NCBI RefSeq assembly: GCF_014905175.1
Contig: NC_057788.1
Coordinates: 13,603,404 to 13,667,403, forward strand
Length of the DNA: 64,000 nt
Source of the DNA: Aphidius gifuensis
Lineage: Eukaryota; Arthropoda; Insecta; Hymenoptera; Braconidae
Reading direction: 5' to 3'
A model generated the notes under the pieces. That model did no database searches and was not told the DNA's origin. It saw nothing but the letters and a program-made list of their open reading frames with translations. This document shows, piece by piece, positions 13,408 through 22,994 of the stretch. The translations under genes and the position numbers were made by a program. Every line of letters starts with the position of its first letter. Position 1 is the first letter of the stretch.

Positions 13408-13513
13408 CCTTAGCTACATCTTTTCCTTAGCTACATCTTTTCCTTAGCTACATCTTTTCCTTAGCTACATCTTTTCCTTAGCTACATCTTTTCCTTAGCT
13501 ACATCTTTTCCTT
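13408..13513. repeat. 17-bp minisatellite, about 6 copies
   Basis: The word agctacatcttttcctt repeats head to tail about six times inside the right arm of one palindromic unit. Other units carry one to three copies, so this is a local expansion. Confidence 0.85.
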
Positions 13514-13930
13514 GGTCATTTTAATTTTTTTAAAATAAAGATACATGTATTTTATTTATTAAATAAATGAAAATTCCAAGGAAAAATAGTAGTTAAGGAA
13601 TTAAAGTAGCCAAAGAAATTATGTTTTGGCCACATTAATTTCTGAGCTACATCTATTCCTTAGCTACTGCTTTCCATTGGCTATTTTTATTCTTCCAAAA
13701 TGAAATACATGTAATTTTATTTTAAAAAAATAAAAATACCAAGGACGAGCAGTAGCTGAGGAATTAATGTGGTCAAAAAAATTATGTTTTTAGCAACCTT
13801 AATTCCTTAGCTACATCTTTTCCTTAGCTACTGCTTTCCCTTGGACATTTTTGTTTTTTTAAAATAAAATACATGTAATTTTATTTTAAAAAAACAAAAA
13901 TACCAAGGACGAGCAGTAGCTGAGGAATTA

Positions 13931-15274
13931 CGGGGCTGAAGTTAGCGAGAAGACGATCAGAGAGCAGGGACGAATAAAGGTCGGGGCCCCGGGAAAAATA
14001 ATTTATAAAAAAAAATATAATAAAAAGAAAAAATTATTAAAATTAAGTAAACAACGACAAAATTAGAATGCAATTAAAATTTTAGGATTTTTTACAACGT
14101 TTTAGGGGGTAATGAGAGGGGGGAAACCACGAATTTCGCGTTTTTTTTACTTTAACTTTATATATATATTGAAAAAAAAAAAACGACGTGTTAAAATTAG
14201 TAGAGAGTAGTTTAGGATGATTTCAGGATAGTGTGGAATTTTTTTTAGATTTTTATTTCGCGTCCTTAGGGGGGAAAGAAGGGGTTAAATCGCGAGATTT
14301 CCGTTTTTTTTAACTTTAACTTTAATTTTTTTCTTAAAAAAAAAACCGACGTGTTAAAATTAGTAAAGAGTAGTTTGGAATGATGTCAGGATAGTGTGGG
14401 GTTTTTTCCAGATTTTTATTTCGCGTCCTAGGGGGGTAAAAAAGGGGGGAACCACGATTTCCGCGTTTTTTTTCACTTTACTTTTAATTATTTTCGTAAA
14501 AAAAAAAACCGACGTGTTGAAATTAGTAGAGAATAGTTTGGGATGATGTCAGGATAGTGTGGGGTTTTTTTCAGATTTTAATATCGCGTCCTAGGGGGGT
14601 AGAGAAGGGGTTAAACCACGAATTTCCCGTTTTTTCAACTTTTACTTTAATTATTTTCGTGAAAAAAAAAATGACGCGTTGAAATCAGTATTAGTATTAT
14701 ATGTATATGAATTAAAGTCGAAAAAACGGGAAATTCGCGACTTAACCCCTTCTCTACCCCCCTAGGACGCAGAATAAAATTTTCCAAAAAATCTTACACT
14801 GTCCTGACATCATTCCAATCCATCCTATCCTAATATAAACACGTCGATTTTTTTTTTCTCAATATATATGAAGTTAAATTGAAAAAAAACGCGAAATTCG
14901 TGGTTTCCCTTTTTTTTACCCACCTAGGACGCGAAATAAAAATCGGAAAAAATTCCCACACTATCCTGACATCATTCCAAACTACTCTCTACTAATTTTA
15001 ACACGTCGGTTTTTTTTCTTTTTAATATATATAAAGTTAAAGTAAAAAAAACGCGAAATTCGTGGTTTCCCCCCTCTCATTACCCCCTAAAACTTTGTAA
15101 AAAATCCTAAAATTTCAATTGCATTCTAATTTTGTCGTTGTTTACTTAATTTTAATAATTATTTCTTTTTATTATATTTTTTTTTTATAAATTATTTTTC
15201 CCGGGGCCCCGACCTCTATTCGTCCCTGCTCTTTGATCGTCTTCTCGCTAACTTTCTCACTAACTTCAGCCCCG
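13931..15274. mobile_element. Foldback element copy 3 with 10-bp target duplication
   Basis: The ends are CGGGGCTGAAGTTAGCGAG and, inverted, aacttcagccccg. The flanks are tgaggaatta (13921-13930) and tgaagaatta (15275-15284). Outer arm segments of about 200 bp are near-perfect inverted copies. They contain ggggccccgg, a 90-bp AT-rich block and a ctcattacccccta block. The interior has units of about 163 bp marked by cgacgtgttaaaattagta: four in one orientation (about 14180, 14345, 14507, 14670) and two inverted (about 14840, 15000). No ORF. Confidence 0.85.
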
Positions 15275-15559
15275 TGAAGAATTAATGTGGCCGAAATTAT
15301 GTTTTTAGCAACCTTAATTCCTTAGCTACATCTTTTTCCTTAGCTACTGCTTTCCTTGAAGTCATTTTTATTTTTTAAAATTAAGATACGTATATTTTAT
15401 CTATTAAATAAATGAGAATTGCCAGGGACAAGCAGTAACTAATCAAAAATAATAAACATAATTTTAAAACAACTGTATTTCCTTAGCTACAACCTAATCC
15501 TTAGCGACAGCACTCTCTTTAGCTACATTTTTTTCTTTAGCTACTACTTGTACAGCCCG

Positions 15560-17030
15560 CAGGCTACTCCATTTTTATAATTAAAAAGTAAAATAATGAG
15601 ACGAAAAATAAATATCGCAGAAGAAATTTGAAAGTTATCATTAATTTATCCTGAAAAAATTTGGTGTTAATAATAAAAGTAAAAAACTCTGCGTGAGAGT
15701 TTATAATGTACACTTTTAAATTATTCCCAAAAAAAAATGTATAATAACACTAAAATTTTTTCGCATGGGCTTCTCGTGCTAGCCAGGCGCTTATTAATAT
15801 ATATGAAAATTATTTTCAATTCATTTCAAAAAAAAAAGACGCTTGGGAACAACAAAATTTGTGACAAAATCAGAAAAAATGTTACTTTCCTAAATTATTT
15901 CAACAGAAAAAAAAAAAATAATAAAAAGCGAAATATTAAAATGATTATCGCGGTAAAATTAATAATACTTTTTAAATTTTTTTCAAAAAATAATATATTG
16001 TGCGGTTTAAAAAATAGAAACAATGAATCCGAAGAAATTTCTGCGTGGGCAGTCACGCCCTCCGGGCGCTCATTTGCGAATTTCTTTTTTTTTAAAAAAT
16101 GATAATCATAATAACAATGATAATAAATGTCGCGAGGAAGATTCGAATTTTTTTTTTTAGAAACAGATAATAACAACCAAAAAAATTGTAATCCGGAAAT
16201 TTATATTATTTCAAAATTATTTTAGAAAAAATCATACGACCCTGGTGGAAAAAATCTCTCCAGATTTCTCCGGATTTTTATTTGAGACTTCCGAAGATAT
16301 TTACGATCTTTAGACTATTTTAACAATATCTCCGGATTTTCTCCGGAATTTTCGTCTAGAAAAACTATTGAAAAAAATGGAAAATAAAAAAAAAAAAAAA
16401 ACAGAAATAAGGGTTTGCCTACGAAAAATAAATGAGGATTTTTTTTAAAAAAAACCCGGAGAAAATCCACTAAAACCCGAAATAATATCTCCGGAAATCT
16501 CAATTGCGTAGAAAATCCGGAAAAATCCGGAGAGATTATTTCTACCAGGGGAATGAAATTAAAAATAATTTCTGCGCAGGCAATCGCGCTTATTAGGCTC
16601 TTTTTCACCTATAAAAATTATTTCCCAATTTAAAAAAAAAAAAATAAATGTTGCGGCAGAATGTATAATATTATATATATTCCAAAATTATTCAAAAAAA
16701 AATAAAAATTTTTTCCGTGGACAGTCGAGTCCTTTGGGCTTATTTGTCAAAGTTTTCTTTTTCTTTTAATAATGATGTTAATAATGAAAATAAATGTACT
16801 GGGAAAGATGAGAAAATTTTTTTTCAAGAGATACATAATAATAACAACAAAAAAATTGTCGCCTGGATCTTTATAAATTTATTTTAAAAAAATACGAATG
16901 AAATTAAAAACACTTTTCGCGTGGGCAAAATAATAATAATTATATTAATTATTGTTAATAGCAAACTTTTCCAATTGCAAAATAATAATGATAGTATTAC
17001 TAATTGACGTGAGATATATTCGAACTTTTT
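15560..17030. repeat. Diverged satellite-like repeats with GC-rich hairpin core
   Basis: A motif like gcgtgggcagtcacgccc followed by tccgggcgctcatttgc recurs in degraded form near 15761, 16039, 16571, 16717 and 16915. It lies in similar AT-rich context with homopolymers. The cgccctccgggcg core can form a short hairpin. Spacing is irregular and copies are diverged, partly because a MITE interrupts them at 16240-16550. No gene. Confidence 0.5.
16240..16550. mobile_element. 311-bp MITE with CCCTGGT ends
   Basis: The left end ccctggtggaaaaaatctct matches the inverted right end agagattatttctaccaggg with few differences. The arms continue inward with several tccgga words. No clear target duplication. 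ORFs across it are chance. Confidence 0.6.
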
Positions 17031-17160
17031 TATCCCATTGAAATTATCAAATCCCTTTCAAGGAAAAAAAAAATAACAAGTGATAAACGAATTGAAGAAA
17101 ATTGACCAATAACCAGGATGAAGAAAAGTAATATAAATATTTTTTTTATCAAGAACTTAC

Positions 17161-17426
17161 GAAATTCACTGGATTTTTTGAGATGTATTTTTCTTGGCCA
17201 TGTATTACTTGTGTTTTTAAGCTGCCTACTTGATGATGGTTTTGTAGATGCCATATTGTTCATATCAGAACAAGAATGTCTTTTGTTATTAATTTTTTGA
17301 CAAGATGATGGTATACTTGATTCAATATCATGAATGTCTGAACAAGAATTTCTTCTTGGATGAATGAAAACATCTTGATCATCAACATTTGTATTTTCAG
17401 TAATAACTTTATCACATCCACTATTT
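17161..17426 (-). CDS. P-type gene, linker exon 4
   Basis: Acceptor CTCTAG and donor GTAAGT bound 266 bases that continue the frame of the preceding exon (entering after two codon bases, leaving after one). The protein is polar and Ser/Asn-rich with an internal repeat: NSCSDIHDIESSIPSSC followed by HSCSDMNNMASTKPSSS. It ends in a Lys-rich stretch (WPRKIHLKKSSEF). Joining to the catalytic exon at 5861 keeps the frame. The role is probably a flexible linker between the THAP finger and the coiled coil. Confidence 0.6.
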
Positions 17427-17515
17427 CTAGAGAAGAAGGAAACAAAAAAAATCAGTTGTTTATCGTTTGACAACAACAATATCACATATTTGGATGGCAA
17501 GCAAATATAATTTAC

Positions 17516-17729
17516 CCAAGAAGATTAATATTACCTTGATAATTTATATTTGTTGTCATTTGTTCATGTATTTCACTATTATCAGCACCAAATGATTCAA
17601 ACGTAGTACTAAGAACTGGCTTTATAACTTGACCAATACATTTGTCATATATTTGTGCTGTTTCATTGAAAGATTTACCAGGTAACAATATTTTTTTATT
17701 CAATTGGTCCACAGACTTATGTTCAACAA
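17516..17729 (-). CDS. P-type gene, exon 3 (second copy)
   Basis: Same sequence and splice sites as the exon at 18069-18282, displaced by the tandem duplication. It encodes VEHKSVDQLNKKILLPG and on to EQMTTNINYQG. It is the copy nearest exon 4 and may be the one normally used. Confidence 0.55.
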
Positions 17730-17811
17730 CTAAAAATAATTTAAATTGTTAGTGCTACAGAATAAATATTATATTCAACATAATTGAATCTATACACAAA
17801 AAAGTACTAAC

Positions 17812-17979
17812 CGTTCTTTAAATTTTGTGAATTATTGGTATTCTTTAGTATCTCACAAGATGATGGTATACTTGATTCAATATCATGAATGTCTGAACAA
17901 GAATTTTTTCTTGGATGAATGAAAACATCTTGATCATCAACATTTGTATTTTCAGTAATAACTGCTTTATCCACTATTT
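17812..17979 (-). CDS. Chimeric exon created by the duplication
   Basis: It starts like exon 4 (acceptor TTCTAG) and ends like exon 2 (donor GTTAGT), fusing SCSDIHDIESSIPSSC to EILKNTNNSQNLKN. The length is 168, a multiple of three. If spliced after an exon 3 copy, the frame hits TAA within a few codons. If joined directly to exon 2 it is open and delivers the right phase to the second exon 3. Actual use is unknown. Confidence 0.4.
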
Positions 17980-18068
17980 CTAGAAAAGAAGGAAACAAAA
18001 AAAATTAGTTGTTTATCGTTTGACAACAACAATATCACATATTTGGATGGCAAGCAAATATAATTTAC

Positions 18069-18282
18069 CCAAGAAGATTAATATTACCTTGATAATTTAT
18101 ATTTGTTGTCATTTGTTCATGTATTTCACTATTATCAGCACCAAATGATTCAAACGTAGTACTAAGAACTGGCTTTATAACTTGACCAATACATTTGTCA
18201 TATATTTGTGCTGTTTCATTGAAAGATTTACCAGGTAACAATATTTTTTTATTCAATTGGTCCACAGACTTATGTTCAACAA
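18069..18282 (-). CDS. P-type gene, exon 3 (first copy)
   Basis: 214 bases between acceptor TTTTTAG and donor GTAAAT, entering after one codon base and leaving after two. They encode a polar segment (DQLNKKILLPGKSFNETAQ). No domain recognised. An identical copy lies at 17516-17729. Confidence 0.55.
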
Positions 18283-18364
18283 CTAAAAATAATTTAAATT
18301 GTTAGTGCTACAGAATAAATATTATATTCAACATAATTGAATCTATACACAAAAAAGTACTAAC

Positions 18365-18636
18365 CATTCTTTAAATTTTGTGAATTATTGGTATTCTTTA
18401 GTATCTCGATATTTTCATTAGTATCTCTTAGCTTGTCCATCAATGTATCAGGAAGAGGCTTTACTGATAAATTTAATGTGGGTATAGCTGTGGGTTTTAA
18501 TTTCTTTTTACCATTCTTGTCAATATCAAAATCCTCTTCAAAATGACAAGCACACATGTATTGATATTTTTTAATATAACTGAATGATTTATCGAGTAAT
18601 CGTGTGTTTCCAGAAATTCTTACCCATTCAAAAATT
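18365..18636 (-). CDS. P-type gene, exon 2 (THAP finger, second half)
   Basis: Acceptor TTTAG at 18637-18638 and donor GTTAGT below 18365. It carries the THAP tryptophan (RIFEWVRISG), the distal CxxH pair (YMCACHFEEDFD) and the closing LKPTAIPTLNL, equivalent to the AVPT motif. With exon 1 it completes the C2CH THAP DNA-binding domain. A polar tail (ILKNTNNSQNLKN) follows. Confidence 0.72.
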
Positions 18637-18732
18637 CTAAAGTCAAAATTTTTTTGAATTAAAAATAATTAAGTAAACTTATTAACATTAATTCAGAAGA
18701 CAAAAAATATATGTATATCTTCTAGAACTTAC

Positions 18733-18830
18733 CTGTCATTATTTTTTGGAAATGGAAAATGTAAATCTTTTAAACATTTGCCATTCAGATTATTGTGATT
18801 ACAACGTAATACAGCACATGTAATTGGCAT
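18733..18830 (-). CDS. P-type gene, exon 1 (start and THAP finger, first half)
   Basis: ATG at 18828-18830 opens MPITCAVLRCNHNN and continues to the HFPFPKNND stretch typical of THAP proteins. The donor is GTAAGT. The first zinc-binding cysteine pair is CAVLRC. THAP fingers bind specific DNA, in transposases the subterminal sites of their own element. The upstream promoter was not identified. Confidence 0.72.
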
Positions 18831-19139
18831 TTTACTTATTTTTATTTCTAATTAACTTTTAACTTTTAATGAAAAAAAAAGAGCATTGACATCTAACCTA
18901 ACACTTTCTTGTTTGCTTTGTTTATAATAAATTCATCATTGTTTTTTATTAATAATTTAAATTTTCAATATTATCAACTAACAATTAACAACACAGATGT
19001 ACACACATATTAATTATTGCAAAATTTACGCTTAAACAAACTCAGAAATTTTGTTTATTCATCTCATTTATTTAGAACGTTCCAGTAACTCTCGTTAGCT
19101 ATGGGTATTTATTATTATTATTATGACCGACGCTTAGTG
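18831..19139. other. AT-rich region upstream of the THAP exon
   Basis: Presumed promoter side of the P-type gene. No clear TATA box or element terminus could be assigned. Confidence 0.3.
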
Positions 19140-19142
19140 ATT

Positions 19143-20700
19143 TCAATGTTGCCAACACAACATTAAGAAAATCACGATTTTCGGAAATTTTTTGTTGTTA
19201 TTGTGGTTGCCTGTTTTCGGATCCGAAAATTTAACGGTGGTGGGGAGCCTATATGGTGTCAAGGGCCTGGCGCCAAGACCTACACTGCTTGCGTCGGTTT
19301 GCAGTGTAAACGAAATCGTAAAGTCTGGACAAGCTAGTGTTGTAGCTGTAGTCAATTTTGACTTCCAGATCTCGAACGCCTTTTGCTGTTCGGAGTTCCG
19401 ATGCCACTTGCATTGCTTTCTCACTAGCTTGGCGAGGCTATCGAAGCAAAGTCAGGGATAAACCGACAATACCAAGAAGCCATGCTTTTCTCGGGGTCTA
19501 CACGGAGTCCTTCACTATTGATCTGGAACCTCAGATACTTTACCTGCGATCGGAAAAACTCCTTTCTCTCTCGAATCGTGAGATTCGCGTCACGCCATTT
19601 GACGAGAACTTTCGTGAGCCATTCTATGTGTTTCTCAAACGTCTTCGTCACGATAATGATATCGTCCAGATAGACAAAAACATGGGGATAAAATTCCGGA
19701 CCCAGCAATCTGTCAAAAGATCGCTGCATCGCCGCGGGAGCGTTCGACAGGCCAAATGGCATCCTTTGGAAGTGAAAGAGCCGGGAACAATAAAAGCCGT
19801 GATTTCACGACTTTCAGGAGCTGTACCTGCCAATATGCTTTGCTTAGATCGAGCGTAGAGATATAGTTCGGATCGCGCAACTCATCTAGCAAGACCGCCA
19901 TATTTGGTAAGGGATAGGCATCCTTTTTCGTGATCGCATTGACTTGTCTATAGTCAACGCAGAATCTTAGCGTACCATCCTTTTTCTTTACCATGACAAC
20001 GGGGCTGGCCTAGTCGCTAGAGGATGGTTCTATTCGAGAGCATACTATCTCTCTGTCCATATCGCTATTTTCTTGTGGTGAGACAAGGGACGGATCTTCT
20101 GTTTGATAGGGTCGTGAGCACCCACGTTAATAACATGGGCCGGGAGCTTTGACAATGGGAGCAGAGGAGGAGGCGGAGCAATATATTTGTCCAACAATTC
20201 TTGTAGACGACACTGCTCATCTTTTTTTGGGAGCTTGAGACCATTCCACACTGTCAAGTGATGAACGGTCTCAACGAGAGCAAACAAGAACATTCCTGTG
20301 GGCTGGTCTTGAAAATACCAAACTTGCCCAAAGAAATTGACTACGATTCCTGCTTCTCGTAGAAAGTCGATCCCTATGATGAAATCTTCTAACAAAAATG
20401 GCATCTATAGAGTTTCTACGGTCTTGCCGCCCAACGAAATAGGTGTTATCGATATTTGTTGAATGACCTCTATCTGTTTGTTGCCAACCAGAACCTTTCT
20501 ACCTGGACATTTGACTGGCTTAATGTCTGATTTCTTAAGCAACTTGATGCTTCTGTAGCCTGCAAAGGTGTGAGTTGTGCCAGAATCAGTAAACGCCTCA
20601 ATCGAACGTCCTTCAATATCAATCGTCAGGTAGAAAGTAATCTCGACTAGGACCGAGAGTGTTTTAAAACCTATCTTGAGGTAATACTAATTTGATACGA
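19143..20700 (-). pseudogene. Gypsy 1 pol remnant
   Basis: In order: an aspartic protease core with DSGTTHTF near 20580; MPFLLEDFIIGIDFL (20404 down); reverse transcriptase with LRFCVDYRQVNAITKKDAYP and the catalytic FVYLDDIIIV (about 19690); then TLQTDASSVGLG, the start of RNase H. Frames change at about 20000, 19740 and 19424, and a stop separates protease from the next block near 20405. Not functional. Confidence 0.85.
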
Positions 20701-20736
20701 CAGTGCTTCACCCGACCGTTTTGGCGTTTCCGGGTT

Positions 20737-21745
20737 TCAACGGGAGCATTCTTGAAACGTGAGGCCCGATTTTCCACACGGGTAACAGAACAATGTCAGC
20801 GGCTTTGGGCAAACTCTGAACTGGTGCTCAGTGCTTTTGCAGTTATTCCTTGGCCCCTGGGACCTTGGACGACCCAAAGCATCTAACATTTCAAGATCAG
20901 GATCGATAGCGTGGGCATTATGTCGTACGTCTTTGGCCAATTGAGGAGGTTCTCCATAGGCTATGCTTGGACACATGGATTCCTCCGGTTTACGTGGAGG
21001 TTGCCAACTACGGGAGCATTCCATGTTCTTTTCCTGTCCTCGCAGTCTATGCTTTAGTACGTCTAGAGAAAAACATTCATCAAACTGCAGACCCAATCGG
21101 AATTTGGGCAACAGATTTCTACAGAGTACTATAGAGTAAGAGATAATATCTCTATCTCTAGGAAAGCTTGAAAATCGAGATCAGAGAAACGAGTTCTGAA
21201 AGTCGTGCGCGCAGCACGCCAGCTACCGAACTACAATAGGGCCGTATCGCGTAGGCATCCACGCAATACTCCTAAAAGGTCTTCTTCCCGAATAGGAAAA
21301 CTTTTGAGAGCGTCTTCGATACGAGACAGGAAATATTTCACGTCTTCGCTTCGTTGATCCGAGAATTGTACGTTCCAGCGACTCAGTAATTCAAAGACCT
21401 TCGTAGGTGGCATCATTTGAGGTTTCCCGTGGGCACGGTTTCTCTTTTGACGCTCAAACTCGAGTCTCAGAATTTACAACTCTGGGACGTACAAGTGGTC
21501 AACGACACGACTAAACGGCAGGGTGTGTTCTTCCACACGGAGCTCTAATGTTGGTCTTCCTAGAGATGCACGACTCCCATCTTTTCTTGGTCGGCCTCGA
21601 CCACGAGGCTCCAAGGCTGCAAGACGAGTTTCGATAAATTATTTTTTTCTTTGGTGTGCTTGAGAAAATTGCATCACTTACACTTGTTCTAACGAGTCCT
21701 TTTTTTTTTCTTATCAATTTTGTAATAGGGTAATTACTCACTACC
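20737..21745 (-). pseudogene. Gypsy 1 gag remnant
   Basis: Pieces in several frames. At about 21600 there is an N-terminal basic GRGRPRK motif (AT-hook-like). At 21416-21231 there is a capsid-like stretch (FLSRIEDALKSFP). At 21111-20737 there is a region with PPRKPEESMCPS and a degraded Cys knuckle (FCYPCGKSGLTFQEC). The layout matches the better-preserved gag at 49.4-51.5 kb. Confidence 0.65.
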
Positions 21746-21879
21746 CTATAGTTTTTTATTTTTCACATAAGTTGATTTTTTGCTCCCAATTCATTATATT
21801 TATAATATTCAGATTTGTTATTTTTTATTAACGTTTAATCTTTTTTACATAAAATCTTGGTCGATAATAGTTGAAAATG

Positions 21880-22400
21880 TCACGGTTTCGCAGTGGTCAT
21901 TGAAAAGTGAGGATGAAGCTATAAAAAGATGTTAGTACATCTCACACATTCTTTTGACACGTTTCATTGTGATCTGCTGCCAAGACAATATACAGTCGAA
22001 CAAAAATATCAGGTGAGTTTTAACCATAATTTAATAAGAAATTAATATTTATATAATTCTTAAATATTTTACAAAATTCCTTAACAAACTATTCTTAAAT
22101 TTTCATTAGCTTTCATTCTACAACAATATTTTTTGCGCCGGGTTATTATTTTCCTGTAAGAAATATAACTCCAAAATGTTGTTGTAATTTATCATTATCT
22201 TGTCAATTTTTTGATATTTTTCGAAAGTTTTAAGTCAATTATTCTTACATTTTCACTAGCTATCATTCAACATGAATATTTTTTGCAACAGGTCAATATT
22301 TTTCTATAAGAAAAATAATCTCGAAATTTTTTGTAATCCATCATTATCTTTGCAATTTTCGAATATTTTTAAATATTTTTGAGTAGATGCGAGTTCGATT
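21880..22400 (+). promoter_or_regulatory. Orphan copy of the Maverick-type leader and promoter
   Basis: It aligns with 38080-38500, including gtgatctgctgccaag, a short exon ending tatcag with donor GTGAGT (22013), and the following intron (tttcattagctttcattc, attttttgc). A TATA box, tataaaaag, lies at 21920-21928, about 30 bases before the conserved catctcacacattctttt. No polymerase ORF follows, so the copy is truncated at about 22400. Confidence 0.6.
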
Positions 22401-22990
22401 AAGGTAAATCGAGAGGTTTATCTGGTGGCATTAACAAAGACGTCTAGCAATTTAAATTATAAATAATATATATATTTGTTAAGTAATAGACGACAGACAA
22501 AGTAATAATGTTCACACACCTAGAATATTGTTTTAAATATTTTGACTCTATGTTTTTTTTAAAAACAATTGGGTTTGAAGTATGAGTACATTACCTACGC
22601 ATATAGTTTCTTCTTATCCATAATGAATAATGATAATTTTAAAGTTGGACGTGTATGTACTATATATGTACTTATAAGTACAATATTTATTCAACTCCGT
22701 AGTAATTATTATCAAATATTATTTTTGTATAAGATACGAAAACAACTATGTGTTTAGAACCGTTAACAAGAGTGACATGAATAAACATGTTAACAACTTG
22801 ACTGACACTCAGAACAAAACCATTTTTCAGAAAGAATATCTTCTGTGCTAACTTCAACACATGCAAAGTGGAATCAATAAAGACATCCGTCACAGTTTAT
22901 GGTTTCAGTGTCTTCTTCAGTCTCTTTTCTGCATTTTTTACTATACTCTTGTGATTTTTTTTTTGTTTAACTCATTTCGTTAACTCTGCA
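22401..22990. other. No recognised feature
   Basis: AT-rich sequence with only short open frames. No supported gene or repeat. Confidence 0.4.
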
Positions 22991-22994
22991 AAAG

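Larger units (their letters stand above)
10560..15555. repeat. Array of about 14 palindromic units
   Basis: Each unit reads ccaaggaaaagcagtagct, then aaggaattaatgtgg, a short centre near attatgttt, then the inverted sequence ending tagctactgcttttccttgg. Units are about 120-230 bp and are separated by AT-rich spacers with the palindrome tacatgta. Clear unit starts: 10564, 10771, 11891, 12058, 12258, 12456, 12740, 12922, 13120, 13307, 13570, 13737, 13900, 15420. Foldback elements at 10946 and 13931 are inserted inside the array, so it is older than they are. No coding capacity. Confidence 0.8.
5862..17160 (-). other. Putative 11.3-kb intron of the P-type gene
   Basis: A donor GTAAGT follows the exon ending at 17161, which stops after one base of a codon. 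The catalytic exon at 5861 accepts exactly that phase. The interval holds a MITE, three foldback elements, a palindromic array and satellite-like repeats, but no other gene on this strand apart from the candidate exon at 7212-7417. Transcription across it is inferred. The two halves could instead be separate P copies. Confidence 0.5.
17300..18407. repeat. Tandem duplication, units of 555 and 553 bp
   Basis: Positions 17300-17854 and 17855-18407 are nearly identical. The few differences include a 2-base length change at the start of the copied exon 4 (gataaagttatt versus gataaagcagttatt context). The unit spans the end of exon 2, all of exon 3 and the start of exon 4. High identity means a recent event or an assembly artefact. 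Confidence 0.85.
19140..21745 (-). mobile_element. Gypsy relic 1 (truncated, no LTRs)
   Basis: GC-richer than its surroundings. Gag, protease, reverse transcriptase and the start of RNase H occur in the usual order on this strand. It breaks off in RNase H at about 19140, and no LTR, primer site or integrase remains. It is related to but distinct from the gypsy copies at 33-38 and 43-55 kb. Confidence 0.85.

Noticed and set aside
13408..13513. Regular short repeats that could suggest a CRISPR array
   Set aside because: The 17-bp copies are contiguous with no unique spacers, and the DNA is eukaryotic.
3241..18950. P-element terminal inverted repeats around the P-type gene
   Set aside because: catcat-type words occur near both sides, but in direct rather than inverted orientation and without an 8-bp duplication.
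19192..19858. Plus-strand ORFs of 89 and 166 codons
   Set aside because: Antisense shadows of gypsy 1 reverse transcriptase.
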